From positions 1,406,501-1,470,500 of the forward strand of contig JAKVOA010000001.1 of assembly GCA_022483045.1 (NCBI GenBank): a DNA stretch of 64,000 nt. The letters are read 5' to 3'. A program made the translations under genes and the position numbers. This stretch comes from Oscillospiraceae bacterium (GTDB lineage Bacteria; Bacillota; Clostridia; Oscillospirales; Acutalibacteraceae). Of the stretch, positions 28,457 to 39,363 are shown piece after piece (within the stretch, counting starts at the first letter, position 1; each line of letters starts with the position of its first letter). The notes under the pieces are model-generated. The model was given only the letters and a program-made list of their open reading frames with translations, was not told the origin of the DNA and did not search any database.

Positions 28457-30454
28457 ATGAAACTTGCTGCGCAAAATGTAAAACTAAACAGCAAATTTTA
28501 TATTCCTTATCTCATTGCCAGTTCCATAACCGCCGCCATGTTTTACATTATGGGTTTTTTGGCCTTTAATCCTGGGTTGAAAGGCAACAGCATAAACACC
28601 GTTATGGCATTCGGTGTTTGGGTCATTGCCATCTTTTCAGTTATTATCCTGCTGTACATTAACAGCTTCTTAATGAAACGCCGCCAAAAAGAAATCGGCC
28701 TGTACAACGTGCTCGGCATGGAAAAGCGGCATATCGGCCGCATTTTCGGCTGGGAAACCGTTTACTCCTACCTCATCACCATGGTCTGCGGGCTGGGCGG
28801 CGGTATTTTGTTGAGCAAGCTGTTCCTGCTGCTGCTGTACCACATCTCTAATCTGCCCACCAAACTGCAGTTTGAGGTGAGCGGCAAAAGTGCAGGAAAC
28901 ACGCTGATTTTGTTTGCAGGCATTTTTCTGCTGATGCTGGTGCTTAACCAGGTCAAAGTGCACTTTAACAACCCGGTAGAGCTGCTGCGCGGCGGAAATG
29001 TGGGTGAAAAGGAGCCGAAAGCCAACTGGTTCCTCGCTATTCTGGGTGCAGTGCTGCTGGGTGCAGGGTACTACATCTCCCTGACTACAAAAAATCCGCT
29101 CAGCGCATTGGAGTATTTCTTTATCGCTGTTCTTTTGGTCATTGCAGGCACCTACCTTCTCTTTATCGCGGGTACTGTCGCCATTTTAAAGCTGCTGAAA
29201 AAAAACAAGAAATTCTACTATAAAACTAATCATTTTACAGCGGTTTCTGGTCTTTTATACCGCATGAAGCAAAACGCCACCGGCCTTGCCAGTATCTGCA
29301 TTTTGGCTACCATGGTTATGGTGATGATGTCGGTCACAGTTTCTCTGCAGGCTGGCGAGCAGAATATCATCGATACCATGTACCCGCAGGATATCTGTGC
29401 AAATGTTTATAATGCAAAAAATACCACCGTAGGCAAATCTGTAAACGACCTAGTAGAAAAAGCCGTCAAAGAAGTCGGACGCACCGTGAAAAGTGCACAT
29501 TACGGGCGCTACCTGCCGCTTACCACTACCCTGAAAAACGGAAATTATGTATTGGATTCCTCCAGTAATATCATGGCGGAAAACTCTGCTGTCTTTACCG
29601 TAATGACCGCGCAGGAATATCAAAACTCTACGGGGCAGAAACTTTCCCTCGCGGACGGCGAAGCTGCCTACTACTCCTTTTATGGTTCTTTACCCTCAAG
29701 CTTTCAGCTGCTTGGCCAAAAGCTGAAACTGACCACTCGGCTTTCGAGTGCCCCGGTAACTACGGGCAACCAATCCGCTTACCTTGTTAACTCTCATCTG
29801 CTGGTGGTAAAAGACGAAAAGGTACTTGCCGCCCTGATGCAGATGCAGATGGCTACTCAAAAAGATGGATACTCTACCTATACGTATTCTTATGCCTTTG
29901 ATACAGACGGTACCGACACGCAGAAAATCGCCCTATCAAAAACGGTAAATCAGGCTTTGCGCAGCCTTTCAAACTCACAGAACGGGTCTGACAATGATTC
30001 TCATGCTTTTTCTGTCGTAGAAAGTCGGCAGTCATCGGCAAACGATATTCAGAATATAGTTGGCTCTCTCCTGTTCTTAGGCATGTTCCTCTCGCTTCTG
30101 TTTGTCATGGCCACGGTACTCATCATCTATTACAAGCAGATTTCAGAAGGCTACGACGACACAGAGCGGTTCAATATCATGCAGAAAGTGGGCATGAGCC
30201 GTGCAGAAGTACGCAAATCCATTCACAGCCAGGTGTTGTTGGTATTCTTCCTGCCGCTCATTGTCGCGTGCGTGCACATGCTGGTGGTATTCCCTTACCT
30301 GACAAAGCTGCTGAAACTTTTCCAGCTGACCAACGTTCCGCTGTTTGCAGCGTGCGCGGCAGGTACGGCAGCCGTCTTTGCGGCAGTGTATGTAGTTGTC
30401 TATGCCATTACTACTCGCACGTATTATCACATTGTTTCCCCTGCCAAATCATAA
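28457..30454 (+). CDS. BceB-type ABC transporter permease
   Basis: A permease of about 665 residues with the FtsX-like ten-helix layout of BceB: one helix near the N-terminus, groups of helices at about 40-300, a large extracellular domain of about 200 residues (roughly 310-540) and three C-terminal helices. The extracellular domain is thought to bind the peptide-lipid target. The start is uncertain: 28457 has AAAGG seven bases upstream; an ATG at 28439 is also in frame. Confidence 0.87.
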   Translation: MKLAAQNVKLNSKFYIPYLIASSITAAMFYIMGFLAFNPGLKGNSINTVMAFGVWVIAIFSVIILLYINSFLMKRRQKEIGLYNVLGMEKRHIGRIFGWETVYSYLITMVCGLGGGILLSKLFLLLLYHISNLPTKLQFEVSGKSAGNTLILFAGIFLLMLVLNQVKVHFNNPVELLRGGNVGEKEPKANWFLAILGAVLLGAGYYISLTTKNPLSALEYFFIAVLLVIAGTYLLFIAGTVAILKLLKKNKKFYYKTNHFTAVSGLLYRMKQNATGLASICILATMVMVMMSVTVSLQAGEQNIIDTMYPQDICANVYNAKNTTVGKSVNDLVEKAVKEVGRTVKSAHYGRYLPLTTTLKNGNYVLDSSSNIMAENSAVFTVMTAQEYQNSTGQKLSLADGEAAYYSFYGSLPSSFQLLGQKLKLTTRLSSAPVTTGNQSAYLVNSHLLVVKDEKVLAALMQMQMATQKDGYSTYTYSYAFDTDGTDTQKIALSKTVNQALRSLSNSQNGSDNDSHAFSVVESRQSSANDIQNIVGSLLFLGMFLSLLFVMATVLIIYYKQISEGYDDTERFNIMQKVGMSRAEVRKSIHSQVLLVFFLPLIVACVHMLVVFPYLTKLLKLFQLTNVPLFAACAAGTAAVFAAVYVVVYAITTRTYYHIVSPAKS

Positions 30455-30489
30455 GATTACAAGAATTCCACAAGATAAATACGATAGCA

Positions 30490-30536
30490 AAGGGAAGGTC
30501 CCTGCTGCAAGTTTGCAGCAGGGACCTTCCCTTTTG
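30490..30536. terminator. Bidirectional terminator between the bceB-like gene and coaX
   Basis: Perfect 21 bp inverted repeat (30490-30510 and 30513-30533) flanked by A and T runs. It serves both convergent genes. Confidence 0.92.
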
Positions 30537-30539
30537 TAT

Positions 30540-31340
30540 TCAATGTTTTTCAGCTGTGCGGCGGCCTTCTGTTTTTTTGGTATTTTTTTGATAAAGCAAA
30601 AGCAGACCTTTCAGCATCAGCATATTGTCCAGATGTATTTTATGCTGGCACTGTGCCACAATAATCGGCGCAACGCCGCCTGTTGCCACGACACAGGCTT
30701 TCATGCCAATCTCGTCTTCAGCGCGGTCAATCAGGCCGTCAATCATAGCAGCATGGCCATACACTGCGCCGGAGCGCATACAATCCTTTGTGTTGTTGCC
30801 AATTAGCTTTGGTGGAGCCTCCAGGTCAATATGGGCAAGCTGGCTCGCATGGTTTGCAAGCGCATTCATGGAGATGACCGGCCCCGGAATAATCATGCCA
30901 CCAATATAGTTTCCCTTTTTGTCAATGACCGAAAGTGTAGTGGCTGTGCCCATATCAAAAACCAAAATTGGCTTAGGGTACTTTGCACTGGCCGCCACAG
31001 CGTCCACCACCAAATCCGCGCCCAAAGTTGCTGGGTTTTCCATAAGGATATTGAGCCCGGTTTTTAGCCCTGAGCTGACGATCAACGCTGTTTTTCCAGT
31101 GACTAGGCATATTGCCTGCTGCAGCGGCAGCGAAAGCTGCGGCACAACCGAGGAAATAATGGCGCCCTCTATCGCGTGCCGGTCGATATTGTGCAGGGAA
31201 AACAGATTTCGTATCATCAGGGCATATTCATCACTGGTCTTTTTTGCATCCGTCGAAAGCCGGGCCGTAAAATAAGTGTTTTGGCTGTCTAAGCAGCCCA
31301 ACACGATGTTTGTGTTGCCAACATCAACTGCTAAAATCAT
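30540..31340 (-). CDS. coaX: Type III pantothenate kinase
   Basis: First step of CoA synthesis, phosphorylation of pantothenate. The ASKHA-fold phosphate motif DVGNTNIVLG is at the N-terminus, with FDMGTATTLSVID further on and the GGMIIPG segment typical of CoaX. Length 266 residues when started at the conserved MILAVDVGNTN. It lies downstream of the ECF S-component gene panT on the same strand and close to the divergent coaBC, making a pantothenate-to-CoA locus. Confidence 0.95.
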   Translation of the reverse strand: MILAVDVGNTNIVLGCLDSQNTYFTARLSTDAKKTSDEYALMIRNLFSLHNIDRHAIEGAIISSVVPQLSLPLQQAICLVTGKTALIVSSGLKTGLNILMENPATLGADLVVDAVAASAKYPKPILVFDMGTATTLSVIDKKGNYIGGMIIPGPVISMNALANHASQLAHIDLEAPPKLIGNNTKDCMRSGAVYGHAAMIDGLIDRAEDEIGMKACVVATGGVAPIIVAQCQHKIHLDNMLMLKGLLLLYQKNTKKTEGRRTAEKH

Positions 31341-31445
31341 GCAGAAATCCGCCTTCCTTTTGGGAAACGGCGCACCTGCAGAATGCCTCTGCTGTGCGCC
31401 GCTCTGTTGCTTTTTCATTACATAAAAGAATTATAAAAAAGTGTT

Positions 31446-32114
31446 TTAGCCTTTTCCGTGCACGGGTGCTCGCCGGCCAAGCATCTCTGGCTGCGCAAAC
31501 CGCAGCAGCACCTTGCCGATTGCAGAAACCAAAATGCCCGCCGCCACGGCCTCGATAACACCGTTAAAACTGACAACGCCCATGATGATGCCTGGCACTG
31601 CCTGCGGCGCAATTCCCTTTGCTGCCGCGTAAGCGTCGCAGAAGAAAAAGTAGATGAGACCCATGACAAACACTGTATTTGTCAGCGCACCAACTACGCC
31701 GCTGACTGCCAAAGACGCCACATGATGGTCGCGGCCCTTGAGCAGCTTTTCCATGCCTTGAAACACATAATAAGGGAAAATACCCACTAAAATGCGCGGC
31801 AAAAAGCAAATGAGCAGCGCAAGCGGTGTGCCATGCGTGGTGCCCGGCAGTGGAATAAACGGCGAAAAGGTAAACGATGTAAGCGCCGGCATCATGGTAT
31901 TGTTAACTAAACTGGTCAGACCAAAGAGGGCGCCCAATGCCGCACCATACTGCGGCCCGAGCAGCACCGACCCCAAAATAACCGGGATGTGGATAATGGT
32001 CAATTTAATGAAAGGCAGCGGGATAAACCCCAGCGGGGTAAACCCCATAATCAGTGTAATGGCAGCAAACAGCGCCATTAAGACAAATTTGTAGTACTTC
32101 GCGTTCTTTTTCAT
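31446..32114 (-). CDS. panT: ECF transporter S-component, probably for pantothenate
   Basis: A membrane protein of 222 residues with about six helices, typical of ECF S-components, including the family-like stretch GFIPLPFIKLTIIHIPVILGSVLLGP. Specificity for pantothenate is inferred from location: it is the first gene of a unit with coaX and is divergent from coaBC. Transport would be powered by EcfA1A2T. A folate or other vitamin substrate cannot be excluded from sequence alone. AGGGGG precedes the start by eight bases. Confidence 0.82.
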   Translation of the reverse strand: MKKNAKYYKFVLMALFAAITLIMGFTPLGFIPLPFIKLTIIHIPVILGSVLLGPQYGAALGALFGLTSLVNNTMMPALTSFTFSPFIPLPGTTHGTPLALLICFLPRILVGIFPYYVFQGMEKLLKGRDHHVASLAVSGVVGALTNTVFVMGLIYFFFCDAYAAAKGIAPQAVPGIIMGVVSFNGVIEAVAAGILVSAIGKVLLRFAQPEMLGRRAPVHGKG

Positions 32115-32180
32115 TTTTATAACCCCCTGCTGCCGCTCTTATCCCCGATAAGATGCAGCGCATTATTTTAAACAGGTATC

Positions 32181-32208
32181 ATTATAACAGAAAACTCACT
32201 AAAATCAA
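32181..32208 (-). promoter_or_regulatory. Promoter for panT-coaX
   Basis: TTGATT and TATAAT with a 16 bp spacer on the minus strand, about 70 bp before panT. Confidence 0.6.
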
Positions 32209-32262
32209 GCCCTTTTCTTCCTATTTGTCACAATATTTGTTACAAAAATCACAAGTAGGCAG

Positions 32263-32292
32263 TTGCATTTCTGTACCATCTTCTTGTATAAT
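32263..32292 (+). promoter_or_regulatory. Promoter for coaBC
   Basis: TTGCAT and TATAAT with an 18 bp spacer, about 65 bp before coaBC. Confidence 0.6.
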
Positions 32293-32355
32293 AACAAAAG
32301 TATTAGAAAACCTTTTAAATCATCAATTTTTAACCGGGAAAGAAGATTGTACAGA

Positions 32356-33558
32356 ATGCTTTTACAGAATAAGACCATTCTGCTGGGCGTTACCGGCAGT
32401 ATTGCCGCCTATAAAGCAGCCGCCCTTGCCAGCCGCCTGACACAGCAGGGCGCCGCTGTGCATACCCTGCTGACCAAAAACGGCGCTCAGTTTGTCGGGC
32501 CAGTCACCTTTGAGGGCGTCACCGGTCAAAAGTGTGTGGTAGATACCTTTGACCGCACCTTTCAGTACAGCGTAGAGCATATTGCGCTGGCAAAACAGGC
32601 CGACCTGGTTTTGATTGCGCCCGCCACAGCCAACGTCATTGCCAAGCTGGCAAACGGTCTTGCCGACGATATGCTGACAACAACCGTGCTGGCATGCCGT
32701 TGCCCGAAAATGATTGCCCCGGCCATGAACACCGGCATGTACGAAAACCCCGTCACGCAGGACAACCTGAAAAAGCTGCAGCACTATGGATGGAAAATCA
32801 TTGCGCCCGCCTGCGGGCGGCTTGCCTGCGGCGACGTGGGCGCCGGTAAGTTTCCGGAGCCGGCCGACATTCTGCAGGACGTGCTGCAGGTGCTCGCCGA
32901 GGAAAAAGACATGGCCGGCCTGCATGTACTGGTAACCGCCGGTCCTACACAGGAAGCGCTGGACCCTGTGCGCTACCTGACTAATCACTCTACCGGAAAG
33001 ATGGGCTATGAATTGGCGCGCAGCGCCGCCCGCCGCGGCGCCGATGTCACACTGGTGAGCGGCCCGACCTCCCTTGCGGCGCCAACAGGTGTCCGTTTGG
33101 TTCCAGTATGTTCTGCACAGGAAATGTTCAGCGCCGTGACGGCTGCCGCACCGCAGCAGGACCTGCTCGCCTTTGCCGCCGCAGTTGCGGATTACCGCCC
33201 TCAAAAAACAGCCACCGACAAAATCAAAAAAGGCACAGGCGTTCTTACCTCCCTGCCGCTGACCGCAACGCCGGATATTCTGCAGTATATTGGTGAGCAT
33301 CGCCGCCCCGGTCAGCTTTTGTGCGGATTTTCCATGGAAACGCGTGATTTGGTGGAAAACTCCCGCAAAAAGCTTGTCAAAAAACACGCAGATATGATTG
33401 CCGCAAATAATTTAAAAGTAAAAGGCGCTGGTTTTGGCACCAGCACCAATGTAATGACGCTGATTACAACAGACCATACCGAAGAACTGCCGCTTTTAAG
33501 CAAATATGAAACCGCCGGCAGGATTTGGTCTACGCTGCTGCAAATGCGACGCACATAA
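32356..33558 (+). CDS. coaBC: Phosphopantothenoylcysteine decarboxylase / phosphopantothenate-cysteine ligase
   Basis: Bifunctional CoA enzyme of 400 residues. The N-terminal flavoprotein half (CoaC, about 1-180) has the FMN motif GVTGSIAAYKAA, the PAMNTGMYENP substrate clamp and the active-site cysteine in LACGDVGAGK. The C-terminal half (CoaB) begins near VLVTAGPTQEALDPVR and contains NHSTGKMGYELA and a late KKHADMIAANN. The start is placed before the conserved KTILLGVTG; the upstream extension is non-conserved. Confidence 0.95.
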   Translation: MLLQNKTILLGVTGSIAAYKAAALASRLTQQGAAVHTLLTKNGAQFVGPVTFEGVTGQKCVVDTFDRTFQYSVEHIALAKQADLVLIAPATANVIAKLANGLADDMLTTTVLACRCPKMIAPAMNTGMYENPVTQDNLKKLQHYGWKIIAPACGRLACGDVGAGKFPEPADILQDVLQVLAEEKDMAGLHVLVTAGPTQEALDPVRYLTNHSTGKMGYELARSAARRGADVTLVSGPTSLAAPTGVRLVPVCSAQEMFSAVTAAAPQQDLLAFAAAVADYRPQKTATDKIKKGTGVLTSLPLTATPDILQYIGEHRRPGQLLCGFSMETRDLVENSRKKLVKKHADMIAANNLKVKGAGFGTSTNVMTLITTDHTEELPLLSKYETAGRIWSTLLQMRRT

Positions 33559-33613
33559 ATTCTGTATTTTCGTATACACTACTGTCATACCCAATATAAA
33601 AGAGGTGTATGAC

Positions 33614-33940
33614 ATGACAGAACTGCAATGCTCCGTAAAAGACTGTATGAACAACAGCCAAAGCTGCTGCTGCCGGCCGGATATTATGGTCAGCGGCAAA
33701 TGCGCCTGCGGCTGCGAGCAGACCAGCTGCGCCGACTTCCGGAAAAAAGGCAGCGCCAGTGCACAGAACAGCTGTGGCTGCTCTCAGCCTGACCCGCAGA
33801 TGCATGTCCGCTGTGAGGCGGAAAAGTGTATCTACAATGAGCAGGGCGACTGCACAGCAACCGATATCCAGGTGAGCAGCACAAGCCCGCAGACTTCCGG
33901 AAAATCCGAAACTGAGTGTGCGACCTTTAAAATGAAATAA
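33614..33940 (+). CDS. DUF1540 domain protein, two copies
   Basis: A 108-residue Cys-rich protein with two DUF1540 units: about residues 3-40 (LQCSVKDCMNN...CADF) and 62-105 (VRCEAEKCIYN...CATF). Spaced cysteines suggest metal or disulfide chemistry. The family is common in spore-formers and its function is unknown. The ATG is preceded by AGAGGTG; an overlapping ATG six bases earlier is followed at once by a stop. Confidence 0.75.
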   Translation: MTELQCSVKDCMNNSQSCCCRPDIMVSGKCACGCEQTSCADFRKKGSASAQNSCGCSQPDPQMHVRCEAEKCIYNEQGDCTATDIQVSSTSPQTSGKSETECATFKMK

Positions 33941-33951
33941 GTTTCCGCATA

Positions 33952-33998
33952 AAAAGCTGCCCTGCCCTGTGCCGCCGCACAGGCAGGACAGCTTTTTT
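33952..33998. terminator. Bidirectional terminator
   Basis: Long inverted repeat AAGCTGCCCTGCCCTGTGC/GCACAGGCAGGACAGCTT with A and T runs on both sides, between the DUF1540 gene and the convergent sirtuin gene. Confidence 0.88.
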
Positions 33999-34020
33999 AT
34001 TGTTTTTCACCCATGCACTT

Positions 34021-34740
34021 TTATGCATGCAGCTGCGAAAGGACTTCTCCTACTGATGCATGTACTACCAAATTGGCTGCGTCGTCTGCAGCAGTCTTGG
34101 ATTTGTTAATCAGCACCAGACGATCGCCGCGATAGTAGCGAATCAATCCCGCAGCAGGATAGACAACCAGTGAAGTGCCGGCAACAATCAGCATATCTGC
34201 CTGCAAAATGGCCTGCACAGCACCCTCCACAACATCTTCGTTTAAAGATTCTTCATACAGCACTACATCGGGTTTGATAATGCCGCCGCAAGAACAGCGC
34301 GGGATACCGGTGCTGTTCTGTATGGTTTCCATCGGATAAAACTTGTGGCAGCGCTGGCAGTAATTACGCAGCACACTGCCATGCAGCTCATATACCTGTT
34401 TGCTGCCAGCTGCCTGATGCAGTCCGTCAATATTTTGGGTGACAATGGCAGTAAGCTTTCCGGTCTGCTCCAGCTCAGCCAGCTTTTTATGCGCGGCGTT
34501 TGGCTTTGCATTCGGATAAAGCATTTTATCTCGGTAAAAATTAAAGAATTCTTCGGTATGCTCTTCGTAAAAAGTATGACTCAGCATGGTTTCCGGCGGA
34601 TAACGGTATTTTTGATGATACAGTCCGTCCGTACTGCGGAAATCTGGAATGCCGCTTTCCGTGGAAACGCCCGCTCCACCGAAAAAGACAACCCGGCTGC
34701 TTTGGTCCAGCAAATTCTGCAGTGCCTTGATCTGGTCCAT
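34021..34740 (-). CDS. cobB: NAD-dependent protein deacylase (sirtuin)
   Basis: Removes acyl groups from lysines using NAD+. The 239-residue protein shows GAGVSTESGIPDFRS, TQNIDGLHQAAGS, the catalytic His in ELHGSV, and four zinc cysteines as CxxC (CQRC) and CxC (CSC), the second pair shorter than the usual CxxC. It is monocistronic. Class III/U-type sirtuins of Clostridia have this size. Confidence 0.93.
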   Translation of the reverse strand: MDQIKALQNLLDQSSRVVFFGGAGVSTESGIPDFRSTDGLYHQKYRYPPETMLSHTFYEEHTEEFFNFYRDKMLYPNAKPNAAHKKLAELEQTGKLTAIVTQNIDGLHQAAGSKQVYELHGSVLRNYCQRCHKFYPMETIQNSTGIPRCSCGGIIKPDVVLYEESLNEDVVEGAVQAILQADMLIVAGTSLVVYPAAGLIRYYRGDRLVLINKSKTAADDAANLVVHASVGEVLSQLHA

Positions 34741-34934
34741 TCCAATTCCCTTCTTTCAATTTTTTATATAGTACCGCTTTTTAGCGATTCAGGCAAGTAA
34801 AATGACGATTTCTGTCTCGCCATTTTCCATAATCTGCACCCCCTCCAGGAAGTCTTTGGAGATTTTTCCCGCAAAAAAGCTCTTTGCAGCGGCAGCCTGC
34901 GTATAGAAAAATCTACAATATTTTTTTAATTTCG

Positions 34935-34963
34935 TTGACAACAGGGCGTTTTTGAAATATAGT
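34935..34963 (+). promoter_or_regulatory. Strong promoter for the AbrB-ABC operon
   Basis: TTGACA and TATAGT separated by 17 bp; the -10 overlaps the left arm of the palindrome at 34961-34996. Confidence 0.75.
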
Positions 34964-34996
34964 ATGAAAAGTAATAAAAATCATACTTTTCATACT
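34961..34996. promoter_or_regulatory. 13 bp perfect palindrome, probable operator
   Basis: AGTATGAAAAGTA and TACTTTTCATACT are exact inverted repeats separated by 10 bp. They begin inside the -10 element and extend past the expected transcription start, which suits a repressor site. The first gene downstream encodes an AbrB-like DNA-binding protein, so autoregulation is likely. Confidence 0.65.
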
Positions 34997-35021
34997 TATA
35001 AAACTAGTTGGAGGGATTTTG

Positions 35022-35249
35022 ATGAAAGCAAGACCTCGTAAGGGCAAACTTGCCGCTACCGTAAAAGTTGGCGAAAAAGGACAAATTGTCATTCCCAAAG
35101 CAATGCGTGACTTGCTGCAGATTGAGCCGGGGGACACCCTGCTGGTGCTGGCCGACAAAAAGCGCGGCATGGCCATCAGTAATGACACCATTGTTTTCGA
35201 TCGCTTTACAGACATTTTGAGCAATGACAAGGAGGCAAGTGATGAGTGA
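35022..35249 (+). CDS. AbrB/MazE/SpoVT-like transcription regulator
   Basis: A 75-residue protein with the swapped-hairpin AbrB DNA-binding fold: VGEKGQIVIPKAMRDLLQIEPGDTLLVLAD. A GGAGGG site precedes the ATG. It is followed by an ABC transporter whose ATPase start overlaps this gene's end. It probably controls the transporter through the palindrome in the promoter. An antitoxin role is less likely because no toxin gene is adjacent. Confidence 0.85.
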   Translation: MKARPRKGKLAATVKVGEKGQIVIPKAMRDLLQIEPGDTLLVLADKKRGMAISNDTIVFDRFTDILSNDKEASDE

Positions 35250-36078
35250 AACAGTCCTGCGTGTCACCGGCCTGTGCAAGCGTTACCCACACTTTTCGCT
35301 GGACCACGTTTCGTTTTCTCTTCCTGTCGGAAGTATCAGCGGCTTTATCGGCCGAAACGGCGCCGGAAAATCAACTACTCTGAAATCTCTGCTCAATCTG
35401 GTGCATCCCGAGGCAGGCAGTATTCAGTTCTTCGGAAAGGACTTTAGCGCCAACGAGCTGGAAATCAAGCAGCAAATCAGCTTTGTTTCCGGCGGCATCA
35501 GCTACTATCCCCGCAAAAAGCTGAAAACGATTACCGCGGTCAACCGCCGCTTTTACAAGAATTGGGACGAGGCGGCCTATCAGCACTGTCTGCAGGCGTT
35601 TTCTCTGCTAGAAGACAAAACACCTGCTGAACTTTCAGAAGGCATGAAAGTAAAATATGCGCTGACGCTGGCGCTTTCTCACCACGCGCAGCTGCTGATT
35701 CTGGACGAACCCACCAGCGGGCTGGACCCGGTTTCGCGTGAAGACCTACTTGAGCTGTTTTTACAGCTTGCGCGGCAGGAACATGTCACTATTTTGTTTT
35801 CGACTCATATTACTTCTGACCTAGACAAATGTGCCGACAACATTATTTACATACGAAACGGAAAAATTATAGAAAATGGCCCTATGGATACTTTTTTAAA
35901 GGCATATCAGCAAGTCACCACTTCCGAAAAACCAGCGGCAGGGGTTGTCATCGGTGCGCGCGAAAACCGCTCTGGCTGGACCGGCCTGATTCGGCGTGGC
36001 AGCGCAGTGCCGGCCGGCGCCACTGTATCGGACGCCGACCTGGAAGCAATTATGGTTCATCTGGAAAAGGAGAGCTGA
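35242..36078 (+). CDS. ABC transporter ATP-binding protein
   Basis: A 278-residue ATPase with Walker A GRNGAGKST, a shortened signature LSEGMKVKYALTLAL (LSEGM rather than LSGGQ), and LDEPTSGLDP. LSEGM-type signatures are seen in transporters of the ABC-2 class with unknown substrates. It starts eight bases before the end of the regulator gene, after AAGGAGG. The C-terminal 70 residues extend beyond the ATPase core. Confidence 0.87.
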   Translation: MSETVLRVTGLCKRYPHFSLDHVSFSLPVGSISGFIGRNGAGKSTTLKSLLNLVHPEAGSIQFFGKDFSANELEIKQQISFVSGGISYYPRKKLKTITAVNRRFYKNWDEAAYQHCLQAFSLLEDKTPAELSEGMKVKYALTLALSHHAQLLILDEPTSGLDPVSREDLLELFLQLARQEHVTILFSTHITSDLDKCADNIIYIRNGKIIENGPMDTFLKAYQQVTTSEKPAAGVVIGARENRSGWTGLIRRGSAVPAGATVSDADLEAIMVHLEKES

Positions 36079-36082
36079 ATCT

Positions 36083-36733
36083 ATGCGAAATTTACTCCGG
36101 AAAGAATGGAAACTTGCCATGCACCCCACTGCCATTCTTTTTCTGGTACTGTCCTTCTTGCTGCTCATTCCAAACTACCCGTATTATGTCACCTTCTTCT
36201 ATACCTGCCTCGGCATTTTCTTTATCTGCCTGAGCGGGCGCGAGAATCAAGACCTGCTTTACACCATGCTGTTGCCTGTACGCAAGCGGGATATTGTGCG
36301 CAGCCGTATTCTGACAGCAGTTACCCTAGAGCTGCTGCAGGCCGTGATTGCAGTGCCAGCGGCGATTTTGCGCAACCGAATGCCTATGAACAACGAAGTC
36401 GGCATGGATGCCAATATCGCGCTGTTTGCTTTCTCCTTTATCCTGATGGGGCTGTTCAATCTCTTTTTCTTTACCCGCTACTACCGCACGCCGGACAAAA
36501 TAGGCCGCCACTTTGCTTTAGCCAGTGGAGTGGTGTTTGTTTATATCACCGCCGCAGAAACGCTGACACATATTGTTCCCTTTTTCCGCGATGAGCTGGA
36601 TACCAAAGACCCGCAGTTTCTGCCACAGAAGCTCCTAGTCCTGCTGATTGGCATCGTCGCCTATGCGTTGCTGACCTTTGCCGCCTGCCGCAAGTCGGAA
36701 CGCTCTTTTGAAAAACTGGACCTCACAATTTGA
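36083..36733 (+). CDS. ABC-2 type transporter permease
   Basis: A 216-residue membrane protein with six hydrophobic segments. It begins MRNLLRKEWKLAMHP, a start typical of ABC-2 permeases of the DUF3021/ABC2_membrane_5 type. It starts 4 bp after the ATPase gene and forms a complete exporter with it. The substrate is unknown; similar regulator-ATPase-permease operons respond to cell-envelope stress or drugs. Confidence 0.82.
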   Translation: MRNLLRKEWKLAMHPTAILFLVLSFLLLIPNYPYYVTFFYTCLGIFFICLSGRENQDLLYTMLLPVRKRDIVRSRILTAVTLELLQAVIAVPAAILRNRMPMNNEVGMDANIALFAFSFILMGLFNLFFFTRYYRTPDKIGRHFALASGVVFVYITAAETLTHIVPFFRDELDTKDPQFLPQKLLVLLIGIVAYALLTFAACRKSERSFEKLDLTI

Positions 36734-36748
36734 AATGTAAATAAAGCA

Positions 36749-36791
36749 AGCCGCTGTGAACAAACAATTTTCTGTTCACAGCGGCTGTTTT
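36749..36791 (+). terminator. Intrinsic terminator after the ABC-2 operon
   Basis: Perfect 14 bp stem AGCCGCTGTGAACA/TGTTCACAGCGGCT followed by TTTT. Confidence 0.9.
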
Positions 36792-36870
36792 GATATGTTT
36801 TCCTGTTTTGCTGCCTTTATAGGCAATCTTGTGAAGTTGTATAAAATTTAAATTTTTACAGAAAAAATAA

Positions 36871-36899
36871 TTGACAAATATTCCTTCCTCCTGTATACT
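36871..36899 (+). promoter_or_regulatory. Strong promoter for the Rrf2/acyl-CoA dehydrogenase/flavodiiron operon
   Basis: TTGACA and TATACT separated by 17 bp, 45 bp before the Rrf2 start. No terminator is seen between the regulator and the next two genes, so all three may be read from here. Confidence 0.75.
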
Positions 36900-36943
36900 T
36901 AACGAAAAAGGTACAGTATGAAAAAGCAGAAGGGGTGACCGCC

Positions 36944-37342
36944 ATGCTGGTAACCAGAGAAATGGACTATGCCGTACGCACTCTACGGGCACTTTTCCGC
37001 AGTGAACGGCTTTCTGCAAAACAAATTGCTGCCCGTGAGCACATGCAGCCCTCTATTACATACAAAACACTGCACAGGCTTACAAAAGCTGGGCTGGTAA
37101 AAAGCTACCGTGGCAGCGACGGCGGCTACAGCCTGTGTGACAGCAGTGAAAAGCTGACTTTGTACGATGTATTCCGCGCTCTACAGGAGGACTTATTCCT
37201 TACTCCCTGCCTGCAGCCGGGCGATACCTGTGAAAACAACACCAACGGCAGCTGCCGGGTTCACCGGGAGTATCAGCGCATTCAGCATCTGATAATAGAA
37301 GAACTGCAGCAAAAGCCCCTGCGGGAGCTGCTGCAGGAATGA
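36944..37342 (+). CDS. Rrf2-family regulator with likely Fe-S cluster
   Basis: A 132-residue winged-helix regulator. The DNA-binding half contains [28 protein letters not shown]. Three cysteines follow: Cys89, Cys96 and Cys104 (C-x6-C-x7-C), close to the cluster-binding triad of IscR/NsrR (C-x5-C-x7-C). It therefore probably senses O2, NO or iron through an Fe-S cluster. It directly precedes the dehydrogenase-rubredoxin fusion and the flavodiiron gene, whose products would remove O2 or NO. The ATG at 36944 is preferred over an in-frame GTG nine bases earlier. Confidence 0.85.
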   Translation: MLVTREMDYAVRTLRALFRSERLSAKQIAAREHMQPSITYKTLHRLTKAGLVKSYRGSDGGYSLCDSSEKLTLYDVFRALQEDLFLTPCLQPGDTCENNTNGSCRVHREYQRIQHLIIEELQQKPLRELLQE

Positions 37343-37397
37343 CGTTTCTGCAAACAATTCTGTATTTCTATCATTAAAACATAAAGGAGGCATTTTG

Positions 37398-39332
<1,935 letters not shown>

Positions 39333-39363
39333 GTAAAATGAGCAAATAAAGGAGGCTTTTTCC

